Of a stretch of 7,104 nt of DNA, positions 1 through 5,675 are shown one piece after another (the first letter of the stretch is position 1; each line of letters begins with the position of its first letter). The DNA is from Bacteroidia bacterium (GTDB lineage Bacteria; Bacteroidota; Bacteroidia; Bacteroidales; CAJPTX01): positions 1 to 7,104 of the forward strand of contig CAJPTS010000094.1 in assembly GCA_905373625.1 (NCBI GenBank). Direction: 5' to 3'. The position numbers and the translations under genes are program-made. Under the pieces are notes generated by a model. The model did no database searches. It was not told the DNA's origin and saw only the letters and a list, made by a program, of their open reading frames with translations.

Positions 1-408
1 GAAGAGCCAGAAGCGCATCTTCACCCATTGAAACAGCGAATGATGGCAGATATACTAAGTATTTTTGCCCAAAAAGGGACTTTTATGCAAATTACCACCC
101 ACAGCGACTATTTAATCAGAAGACTAAATGAACTTGTTACTCTTAATGAACTCAAGACGAAAATGCAAGATGAGAATGAGTTCAACGACTTCTGTAAAGA
201 TTTGGGTATTTTGCCAGAGTTAAGTTTGGATGTTGCCAAACTTACGGCATACACCATGGAATCTCGGGAGGATGGTTTTACCTCTATAAAACGTCAAGAA
301 TTAGCCTTGGGAAAGGAGATCCCTTATCGAACCTTCAGTGAAGCAATAAGTGAAAGTATGCGGATACAGAATAAACTGGAGGAGGCGCTAGAGAATGACT
401 GTCGGTAG
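1..408 (+). CDS. ABC/AAA-type ATPase, C-terminal part (5' end outside window)
   Basis: The reading frame is open from base 1, so the gene begins left of the window; 135 residues are visible. They open with EEPEAHLHP, the end of a Walker B motif with its catalytic glutamate (residue 2) and the D-loop-like segment typical of SMC/OLD-like ATPases (AAA_15/AAA_21 type). ITTHSDYLI follows, whose His34 fits the H-switch. The remaining 100 residues resemble the tail of such ATPases: a TAYTMES strand, a DGFTSIKRQEL stretch and a Glu-rich terminal helix. Walker A lies outside the window. By family knowledge these proteins hydrolyse ATP and often drive a partner nuclease in phage defence or DNA repair. 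The last 14 bases overlap the next gene, which has a nuclease-like core, so the two are probably translationally coupled. ATPase identity is well supported; the biological role is inferred. A single-gene OLD nuclease is less likely because no TOPRIM segment follows the H-switch. Confidence 0.8.
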   Translation, partial: EEPEAHLHPLKQRMMADILSIFAQKGTFMQITTHSDYLIRRLNELVTLNELKTKMQDENEFNDFCKDLGILPELSLDVAKLTAYTMESREDGFTSIKRQELALGKEIPYRTFSEAISESMRIQNKLEEALENDCR

Positions 409-1090
409 AAGTTTCCTAAACTTCTTTGATAAAACGGACTCCGAAGATTTCGGTTATTGTCAATCTAGTGATACTTGGCATATCCGTGAAACGGATAAAA
501 ATGCAACACTAACCTCGTTAACAATCCAAAAGAAGAGGGCGCAATTTATAGGGTTTGACCCGAATTTAACAAAGTCATTTGGTTGTCTTACAACTCTTCG
601 TAGTACCCATTTTAAAGATAAGGAGTGCGACGGTATCGCATTTGTCACGCTTGATCAGAAAGAACGCCTACTACTTGTAGAACTAAAATCGAAATTCGAC
701 ACACAGACGTTATCGAGTGCTATTCAACAGATGTGCTTTTCCTTTCTCAAAATGCATGCAATGCTCTCTCTATGCGAAGATTATTCATTAGATGTAATAG
801 CGATTGATTTTTGTACTGCAACCAAATGCGCCAAAGATCCCGATGCACAAACTAAAATAGATTTTTTTGTAAGCCAAGCTGTAGAGTCTGAAGAACAGAG
901 AGAGTTTGGGCACTTTTTTCGTAACCTTTTTTTTAAGGGTAAGGTTTGCATAAGAATTGAGAAATTATTCCAAATAATGGGAATCCTCTTACCATTACAT
1001 AATGACTTAAAGAAAAAAGAGATAACCGTATATCTGCAAAGAACTCAAACATTTGATGATACGCAAGCAAGCTTTGATTATCTGTCTTGA
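395..1090 (+). CDS. putative PD-(D/E)XK nuclease-like protein, partner of the ATPase
   Basis: This 231-residue protein is not one I recognise by name. Residues 77-112 carry a restriction-endonuclease-like core: ECDG with Asp79, a beta-hairpin, then LLLVELKS giving Glu96-x-Lys98, and a following helix with Gln111-Gln112. This D...ExK...Q arrangement is typical of PD-(D/E)XK nucleases such as Holliday-junction resolvase and restriction-type enzymes. The N-terminal 70 residues and the Phe- and Lys-rich C-terminal half show no motif I can name, and there is no signal peptide or membrane segment. The ATG at 395 lies 9 bases after a GGAGGAGG run (378-385), a good ribosome binding site inside the ATPase gene. 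The pairing suggests an ATPase-controlled nuclease, comparable in logic to Septu or PARIS although those use other nuclease folds. The gene is A+T-rich compared with engB onward. Nuclease assignment is moderate; the defence role is inference. Confidence 0.6.
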   Translation: MTVGRSFLNFFDKTDSEDFGYCQSSDTWHIRETDKNATLTSLTIQKKRAQFIGFDPNLTKSFGCLTTLRSTHFKDKECDGIAFVTLDQKERLLLVELKSKFDTQTLSSAIQQMCFSFLKMHAMLSLCEDYSLDVIAIDFCTATKCAKDPDAQTKIDFFVSQAVESEEQREFGHFFRNLFFKGKVCIRIEKLFQIMGILLPLHNDLKKKEITVYLQRTQTFDDTQASFDYLS

Positions 1091-1099
1091 ATTCAAAGC
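1071..1099 (+). terminator. possible weak terminator hairpin at the end of the nuclease-like gene
   Basis: GCTTTGA (1071-1077) and TCAAAGC (1093-1099) are perfect 7-base inverted arms around a 15-base loop containing the stop codon. The downstream AGCTTTCTTATT is only partly T-rich, so termination here is uncertain; the arms may be chance. Confidence 0.22.
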
Positions 1100-1164
1100 A
1101 GCTTTCTTATTGCTAGTAAGACACTGCGGGTGGTGAAAGAATAGCATTACGGAAAGTGTAAAAG

Positions 1165-1344
1165 ATGAAAAAGGATCTCTTCACAATCGCTTATGCGAAC
1201 CCGTTGCGCTATTTTGTGGAAGCCATGCGCGCAATATACTTAAAGGGTAGTACGCTGCTCAATCTGCTTATGCCACTCACCGTCCTTCTGGGGATAGCGT
1301 CTTTCTTTAGCCTCTGGGCAACTCTAAGTTATCGGAAACGATAA
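1165..1344 (+). pseudogene. remnant of an ABC-2 type transporter permease (C-terminal end only)
   Basis: This 59-codon frame translates to a stretch containing ANPLRYFVEAMRAIYLKGS followed by a hydrophobic helix and a basic end, LSYRKR. That is the characteristic last part of ABC-2 (YhhJ/YbhR-like) drug or lipid export permeases: the NPL-x-YF-x-E-x-MR-x-IYLKGS loop, the final transmembrane helix and a short cytoplasmic tail. Full-length members are about 370 residues with six helices, so about 85 percent of the gene is missing. An in-frame TAA at 1159-1161 blocks extension, and the 74 bases upstream show no permease sequence in any forward frame. The ATG at 1165 is therefore probably accidental. 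It most likely marks where an ancestral transporter gene was cut by deletion or by insertion of the leftward ATPase/nuclease DNA. Expression as a one-helix peptide cannot be excluded. Confidence 0.7.
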
Positions 1345-1483
1345 GGGGATTTTACAAAAACTGTGTGGATTTATTTATCCGATTCTCACCCCTGCCAATT
1401 ATGGTGTGCTAGAATTGGTCGTCTCTGTATTGCTCTGTAGGCAATCGTTATTTCCCTTCCTAATTGGCTACGATCATCGGTAA
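1328..1483 (+). pseudogene. possible remnant of an oligosaccharide flippase-like membrane protein (weak)
   Basis: A short open frame without a usual start codon, ending in TAA at 1481-1483, reads GFIYPILTPANYGVLELVV in its middle. This resembles the N-terminal region of Wzx/MATE-like polysaccharide flippases, where a helix ending in LP-x-hydrophobic-T is followed by SP-x-EYG-[IV]-L-[ED]-L-V. It overlaps the end of the permease stub in another frame. Only about 30 residues match the pattern, with some residues apparently missing between the helix and the YG motif, so this may be chance. If real, two unrelated membrane-protein remnants lie back to back, strengthening the idea of a decayed junction. 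Confidence 0.22.
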
Positions 1484-1526
1484 TAGAAGCTCATCGCTGT
1501 TTTAAGCAAAGCTTCCAAGTTCTTAC

Positions 1527-1534
1527 TACCTTTG
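1527..1534 (+). promoter_or_regulatory. possible Bacteroidota -7 promoter element upstream of engB
   Basis: TACCTTTG matches the Bacteroidota -7 consensus TAnnTTTG exactly and sits 17 bases before the engB start. A -33 TTTG at the expected spacing is absent; the closest is a TTTT run at 1500-1503. Transcription from here would leave a leader of only about ten bases, so support is limited. Confidence 0.28.
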
Positions 1535-1551
1535 TCGCGGGAGTTGGAGGT

Positions 1552-2151
1552 ATGGCAATACGTAAGGCGGAGTTTGTATGCAGCAGCGAACGGCTGGATC
1601 AGTGCCCGAGAGATGGGCGCGCCGAGATTGCATTCATAGGGCGCTCTAATGTAGGTAAGTCCTCTCTCATCAATATGCTAACACGTGTGAATGGGTTAGC
1701 AAAGGTCTCGGGCATGCCTGGTAAGACGCGCCTCATCAATCACTTCTTAGTTAACGATACGTGGTACTTGGTAGATTTACCAGGTTACGGTTACGCCCAA
1801 GCTTCGCATAAACTACGTGCAGGCTTTGAGCAGATGATTCGTAGTTATATCCTCGGGCGCGATAGCCTTTATTGCCTCTTTGTATTAGTAGACGCCCGTC
1901 ACGAAGCACTAAAGCAAGATTTGGAGTTTATCCAGTGGGTAGGCGAAAACAGCGTACCGCTCGCCATTGTTTTTACGAAGTGCGATAAACTCACGGCACG
2001 CTCGCTTGCGACACAACGTACTCTATACGAACAGCAATTACTGGAATTCTGGGAGGACAGTCCTCCTTTGTTTATGACCTCCTCCACATCTGGTCTGGGA
2101 CGCGAGGAGTTGGAAGCATACATCGAGAGTTTTATTACAATCAACCAATAA
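1552..2151 (+). CDS. engB: ribosome biogenesis GTPase EngB (YihA/YsxC)
   Basis: This 199-residue TrmE-Era-EngA-EngB-type GTPase is of normal family length. All GTPase motifs are visible: G1 GRSNVGKSS (residues 30-38), G2 around Thr59 in PGKTR, G3 DLPGYGYA (75-82), G4 TKCD (142-145) and a G5-like TSS near residue 177. By family knowledge EngB acts in the cytoplasm in late assembly of the 50S ribosomal subunit and is usually essential. The ATG at 1552 is chosen because family members begin with a few residues followed by AEFV, as here (MAIRKAEFV); GGGAG lies 8 bases upstream. The same frame stays open back to 1441 but contains no ATG, GTG or TTG. prs follows after 9 bases, so the two probably form an operon. 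Codon use and G+C fit the downstream genes rather than the pair to the left. Confidence 0.96.
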   Translation: MAIRKAEFVCSSERLDQCPRDGRAEIAFIGRSNVGKSSLINMLTRVNGLAKVSGMPGKTRLINHFLVNDTWYLVDLPGYGYAQASHKLRAGFEQMIRSYILGRDSLYCLFVLVDARHEALKQDLEFIQWVGENSVPLAIVFTKCDKLTARSLATQRTLYEQQLLEFWEDSPPLFMTSSTSGLGREELEAYIESFITINQ

Positions 2152-2160
2152 GAGTAGATT

Positions 2161-3123
2161 ATGAACGGCGCTGAAAAGCAGAAATGTAATAGTGGAGTTC
2201 AGTTCTTTGGCGGACGCAATACAAATGTGTTAGCCTCGAAGATAGCAGCAGCATACGGCTCGCAATTAGGCGAGACCACCTTCTTGGATTTTAGCGATGG
2301 TGAGTTTCAACCCTCATTTGAGCAATCGGTTCGTGGCGATACAGTTTATCTGATACAATCTACATGCCCCCCCGTAGAGAACCTCTTCGAATTGTTACTG
2401 ATGGCTGATGCCGCGCACCGTGCTTCAGCCTACAAAATCGTGGCCGTAGTACCCTATTTTGGATGGGCGCGTCAGGATCGTAAAGACAAATCGAGAGTAC
2501 CCATCGGAGCTAAACTTGTGGCGAATCTCATGCAAACAGCCCACATCGACCGCGTAATGACTATGGATCTGCACGCTGATCAGATACAGGGCTTCTTCGA
2601 GATCCCCGTAGACCACCTTTATTCGTCATGGCTTTTTGACCCTTACATCAAATCTCTTGACCTGAGTAATGTAGCATTTGCTTCGCCCGATATAGGAGGC
2701 TCCAAGCGGGCAAGCTCCTACGCTCGGCACTACGACCTGCCGCTAATTATTTGCCACAAAGTTCGCGTTAAGGCGAATGAGGTGGACTCCATGACAGCCA
2801 TCGGCGATGTAAAAGGGAAGGACGTGATCCTTTTAGACGACCTCATAGATACGGCTGGGACTATTACGAAGGCGGCAAACATGATGATGGATATGGGCGC
2901 AAAGAGCGTGCGTGCCATGGTACCACATGCAGTACTCTCGGGACCTGCGTATGAACGTATTGACAAGTCTGCTATATCAGAACTCATTGTTAGCGATACC
3001 ATTCCGCTGAAAGAGAATGTCCCGACAGCAAAAATTCACGTTCTGAGTGTGGCAGAGCTATTTGCTAATACGATCCGAAACGTAAACGAGCACAAATCTA
3101 TTAGTCAGAATTACGTTTTCTAA
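2161..3123 (+). CDS. prs: ribose-phosphate pyrophosphokinase (PRPP synthetase)
   Basis: This 320-residue class I PRPP synthetase transfers pyrophosphate from ATP to ribose-5-phosphate. The product PRPP feeds purine, pyrimidine, histidine, tryptophan and NAD synthesis in the cytoplasm. Visible motifs are DGEFQPSFEQSVRG (46-59), the ATP-binding loop FGWARQDRKDKSRVP (100-114), the metal-binding segment MDLHADQIQGFF (135-146), PDIGGSKRAS (176-185) and the PRPP-binding loop DDLIDTAGTI (226-235). The FGWARQDRKDK and GGSKRAS variants and the terminal SISQNYVF are what I associate with Bacteroidales enzymes. The N-terminus carries about ten extra polar residues before the first strand. The ATG at 2161 lies 9 bases after the engB stop with AGAG upstream, suggesting co-transcription with engB. 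A likely terminator follows at 3287-3329. Nothing looks broken. Confidence 0.97.
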   Translation: MNGAEKQKCNSGVQFFGGRNTNVLASKIAAAYGSQLGETTFLDFSDGEFQPSFEQSVRGDTVYLIQSTCPPVENLFELLLMADAAHRASAYKIVAVVPYFGWARQDRKDKSRVPIGAKLVANLMQTAHIDRVMTMDLHADQIQGFFEIPVDHLYSSWLFDPYIKSLDLSNVAFASPDIGGSKRASSYARHYDLPLIICHKVRVKANEVDSMTAIGDVKGKDVILLDDLIDTAGTITKAANMMMDMGAKSVRAMVPHAVLSGPAYERIDKSAISELIVSDTIPLKENVPTAKIHVLSVAELFANTIRNVNEHKSISQNYVF

Positions 3124-3286
3124 GTTGTCGCCCAGTGGCTCTTCAAAGATATTATGCAGATGACAGTGTGTCATAACGCGCGAACTGCTGTGTTGCTTGA
3201 GAAATTCGGGTTCAGTCACGTACGTCAGTACGCTTCCTTCACCCTCATTCTCAGCGTCTTGCATTTTACGCATTCTGAACACACCT

Positions 3287-3329
3287 AAAGAGGGTGTTCC
3301 AAATTTCTATTTTAACATACCCTCTTTTT
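3287..3329 (+). terminator. probable rho-independent terminator of the engB-prs unit
   Basis: AAAGAGGGT (3287-3295) pairs perfectly with ACCCTCTTT (3319-3327). The stem continues after a two-base bulge with GTT (3296-3298) against AAC (3314-3316), then AAAT (3301-3304) against ATTT (3309-3312) closing a TTCT loop. Five T residues (3325-3329) end it. The T run fits + strand termination, 164 bases after the prs stop and 42 bases before surE. The stem is only modestly G+C-rich, so strength is uncertain. Confidence 0.5.
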
Positions 3330-3371
3330 AGCGACAAGCGTAGGTAGGATCTTGCTCAAAAAAACAGCATT

Positions 3372-4142
3372 ATGGTCAGCACAGTGCGTCCTTTTTTTCT
3401 CTTAACGAATGACGATGGCATTACGGCTCGTGGTCTACAAGAGCTGGCACGTCACCTCTATCGCTTTGCCGATATTTGTGTCGTAGCACCTGAAACAGGA
3501 CGCTCTGGCATGTCACAAGCTGTCACCTCGGCAGTACCGTTGCGTTATACGCCTTATCATTGTGGAACAGACTTCCCGCAGTATGCAGTAAACGGAACAC
3601 CCGCAGATTGCGTAAAACTGGGGCTATATGCCATTCTGCACCGTGCACCAGATATGGTGATTGCGGGTATTAATCACGGTTCTAATGCGTCTGTCAATGT
3701 ACTATATTCGGGCACTATGGGTGCTACCCTCGAGGGCTGCATTGCGGGCTATCCGAGTATCGGCTTCTCTTTGGTGAATCGGACATTAGATGCAGATCTT
3801 ACGCCCTACCTCCCGTGGTGCGAAATGATTGTCCGTACTACGCTTCAGCATGGTTTGCCGCAAGGGACAGCACTTAATGTAAATTTACCGCGACGTGCCG
3901 TCCAAGGTATACGTATTTGTAGACAAACGATGGGACGCTGGTCTAATGAATTTGAACCGAAACAAGACCCATGGGGAAAGGAGTATTTCTGGCTTACGGG
4001 AACATTTGAAAATCTAGAACCCGATGCTGAAGATACTGACGACGCCGCACTTCGCAATAGTTACATTGCCATTGTACCGACAAAGGTAGACTTAACCGAT
4101 CAGCGTATGCTGGAAGATATGAAGCAGTGGGAATGGAAATAA
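3372..4142 (+). CDS. surE: 5'/3'-nucleotidase SurE
   Basis: This 256-residue SurE family phosphatase has the usual length for the family. It removes phosphate from nucleoside 5'- and 3'-monophosphates using a divalent metal in the cytoplasm and is linked to stationary-phase survival in other bacteria. The metal site is intact: LLTNDDG with Asp14 and Asp15, VVAPETGRSGMSQA with Ser45, and IAGINHGSN with Asn101. VNGTPADCVKLG and YSGTMGATLEG, both typical of the family, are also present. The ATG at 3372 places the first strand at the usual distance from the start. It follows the probable prs terminator by 42 bases, so surE likely heads a new transcript, although I see no clear promoter. Its end overlaps the next gene by 10 bases, implying coupling to the membrane protein and lpxB downstream. 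Confidence 0.96.
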   Translation: MVSTVRPFFLLTNDDGITARGLQELARHLYRFADICVVAPETGRSGMSQAVTSAVPLRYTPYHCGTDFPQYAVNGTPADCVKLGLYAILHRAPDMVIAGINHGSNASVNVLYSGTMGATLEGCIAGYPSIGFSLVNRTLDADLTPYLPWCEMIVRTTLQHGLPQGTALNVNLPRRAVQGIRICRQTMGRWSNEFEPKQDPWGKEYFWLTGTFENLEPDAEDTDDAALRNSYIAIVPTKVDLTDQRMLEDMKQWEWK

Positions 4143-4441
4143 GAGGCGGGAAAAGTTGGGATAACGTGTGGTTAGGAGTACGTATCGGGCTTCTTGTCCC
4201 GCTTGTAGCACTTGCCATTATGGTCATAGTGGTTTACTTTTGGCAGGCAGACGGCGAACACCTCCTAAACTATCTCTTCGGGGAAGGCATCCCCTCGCGT
4301 ATGCTGAGTTTAGCCACTCTGTGTAATCTCATCCCCTTTCTCATGGCGGTATATACTGACCGCTACTACACCTCGCGCGGACTTCTCGGAGTAACCATTT
4401 TGCTGGCCATACTAACCGCCGCCCTTCGGCTGTTACTGTAA
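4133..4441 (+). CDS. small three-helix membrane protein between surE and lpxB
   Basis: This protein of about 102 residues is one whose function I do not recognise. After a short polar N-terminus (MEIRGGKSWDNVW) it has three predicted membrane helices, at roughly residues 14-39, 56-73 and 81-102, joined by a loop with ADGEHLLNYLFGEGIPS and a short YTDRYYTSRG connector. The C-terminus ends within the last helix. The ATG at 4133 overlaps the surE end by 10 bases; a GTG two codons earlier (4127) is an alternative giving 104 residues. It ends 23 bases before the lpxB ATG. My impression is that small hydrophobic genes occur at this place in other Bacteroidales, which would suggest a conserved envelope role, perhaps connected with lipid A synthesis, but that is inference from position only. 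It is real rather than a shadow: surE ends just after it begins and no other gene covers it. Confidence 0.8.
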   Translation: MEIRGGKSWDNVWLGVRIGLLVPLVALAIMVIVVYFWQADGEHLLNYLFGEGIPSRMLSLATLCNLIPFLMAVYTDRYYTSRGLLGVTILLAILTAALRLLL

Positions 4442-4464
4442 AAGAGAGCAGAATCTCGTTGCAA

Positions 4465-5595
4465 ATGCGGTATTTCTTGGTAGTAGGCGAACCTTCGGGC
4501 GATATTCATGCCAGCAAGCTTATGCAAGCCCTAAAAGATGTGGATGCCGAGGCTGCCTTCTGTTACATTGGCGGAGCTGCCATGCGTTCGGTTGCGCCGA
4601 CGTGTGTACGCGACTCCAAGGAGCTTGCTATTATGGGCTTCGTGGAGGTTTTAACTCACTTGCGCACCATATCGCGTAATTTGCAGCAGTGTATTAACGC
4701 CATTGAGGCTTGGAAACCCGATGTGGTGATATTGGTGGACTTCGCGGGCTTTAATCTGAAAGTAGCCCAACACTGTCATGCACAAGGCTACAAGGTGGCA
4801 TATTACATACTTCCGAAGGTTTGGGCATGGGGAGCAAGACGTTTGAAAAAAATGCGCCGCGATTTGGATTGGCTTTATGCCATTCTCCCCTTCGAGGTGG
4901 AATATTTCCGTAAAAACGGTATCAAGGTAGCTTATATGGGTAACCCACTTTTAGATGAGCTGCCGCAACATGGCGAAGCAAAAGACGGCGAGGCTTTTCG
5001 TACACAGTGGCATTTAGATGCACGTCCGATTATTGCCTTATTACCGGGGAGTCGCCCCCAAGAACTCGCAGCAATCTTTGAGCGCATGTGTCTGCTAGCC
5101 GAGGAAGAACCTACGTACCAATTTGTCGTAGCGGGCACGACGGCTATAGCGGCTACAACGTATGAAACAGAGCTCGCGCACTATCCAAGTGTACGCTTAG
5201 TTATGAATGCCACCCACGCGCTTCTTCAGAATGCGACGGCGGCTATTGTTACCTCAGGGACAGCCACCCTTGAAACCGCGCTATTGGGAATTCCGCAAGT
5301 GGTAGTTTACCGTGGCAATGCCTTATCCATCTGGATCGCAAGACGACTGGCAAAGGTAAAGTGGGCGAGTCTTGTAAATCTTATCTTGAACCGTGAAGCA
5401 GTTACAGAACTCATTCAAGAGCAGTTCACACTAGAACGTCTTCGTGCCGAGTGGCAAAAAATACTCCCCACTTCGTCTCAACGCGAGCAAATGCTGGAAG
5501 ATTATAAAGAATTACAGCATCTTGTGGGCAATGCAGGTTGTGCCAAGCGTATTGCCGTAGATCTCTTTGCAAAGCTAACAACCTCCACGACGTAA
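4465..5595 (+). CDS. lpxB: lipid-A-disaccharide synthase
   Basis: This 376-residue glycosyltransferase (family GT19; E. coli LpxB has 382) joins UDP-diacylglucosamine and lipid X to make the lipid A disaccharide at the inner face of the inner membrane, the fifth step of the Raetz pathway. The N-terminal VVGEPSGD (6-13) matches the usual GEASGD with Ala to Pro. VDFAGFNL (91-98) contains Asp92, corresponding to the conserved E. coli Asp98. LPKVWAWG (116-123), MGNPLLDE (158-165), LLPGSRPQEL (192-201) and the nucleotide-sugar-binding SGTATLETALLGIP (264-277) are all present. The ATG at 4465 gives MRYFLVVGE, fitting homologues; an in-frame TTG at 4459 is less likely. It lies 23 bases after the small membrane gene and shares its transcript with surE. 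It shows the organism makes lipopolysaccharide-type lipid A. All motifs are intact. Confidence 0.95.
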   Translation: MRYFLVVGEPSGDIHASKLMQALKDVDAEAAFCYIGGAAMRSVAPTCVRDSKELAIMGFVEVLTHLRTISRNLQQCINAIEAWKPDVVILVDFAGFNLKVAQHCHAQGYKVAYYILPKVWAWGARRLKKMRRDLDWLYAILPFEVEYFRKNGIKVAYMGNPLLDELPQHGEAKDGEAFRTQWHLDARPIIALLPGSRPQELAAIFERMCLLAEEEPTYQFVVAGTTAIAATTYETELAHYPSVRLVMNATHALLQNATAAIVTSGTATLETALLGIPQVVVYRGNALSIWIARRLAKVKWASLVNLILNREAVTELIQEQFTLERLRAEWQKILPTSSQREQMLEDYKELQHLVGNAGCAKRIAVDLFAKLTTSTT

Positions 5596-5675
5596 ATTTG
5601 AACCTTTGAACTTAACCAACAGACGCACGGGCAAGCTGCCATTTATAGACAATTAACCTTAAAGATTATAACAAG

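Larger units (their letters stand above)
1091..1551. other. 461-base stretch without an intact gene (gene debris and engB leader)
   Basis: No complete gene is present between the nuclease-like gene and engB. Bases 1091-1164 hold nothing I can name beyond part of a small inverted repeat. Bases 1165-1344 encode a recognisable ABC-2 permease C-terminus. Bases 1345-1483 read faintly like the start of a polysaccharide flippase. Bases 1484-1551 are the leader of engB with a possible promoter element. The picture is of a recombination scar or decayed genes rather than a designed regulatory region. No tRNA or riboswitch-like structure was seen. Confidence 0.6.

Noticed and set aside
460..648. Minus-strand open frame inside the nuclease-like gene
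   Set aside because: It lies wholly within a better supported + strand gene with a nuclease motif and shows no recognisable domain.
2730..3002. Minus-strand open frame of 90 codons inside prs
   Set aside because: It is antisense to highly conserved prs motifs (residues 190-280); openness follows from prs codon use.
3330..3371. Promoter for surE in the short stretch after the terminator
   Set aside because: TAGGATCTTG is only loosely like the Bacteroidota -7 element and no -33 element fits, so no call was made.
5597..5611. TTTGAAC direct repeat and TTTG motifs as a promoter for the SpoIID-domain gene
   Set aside because: No TAnnTTTG element lies at the expected distance; the repeat is short and may be chance.
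5630..5640. GGCA-AGC-TGCC hairpin after lpxB as a terminator
   Set aside because: The stem is only four base pairs and no T run follows.
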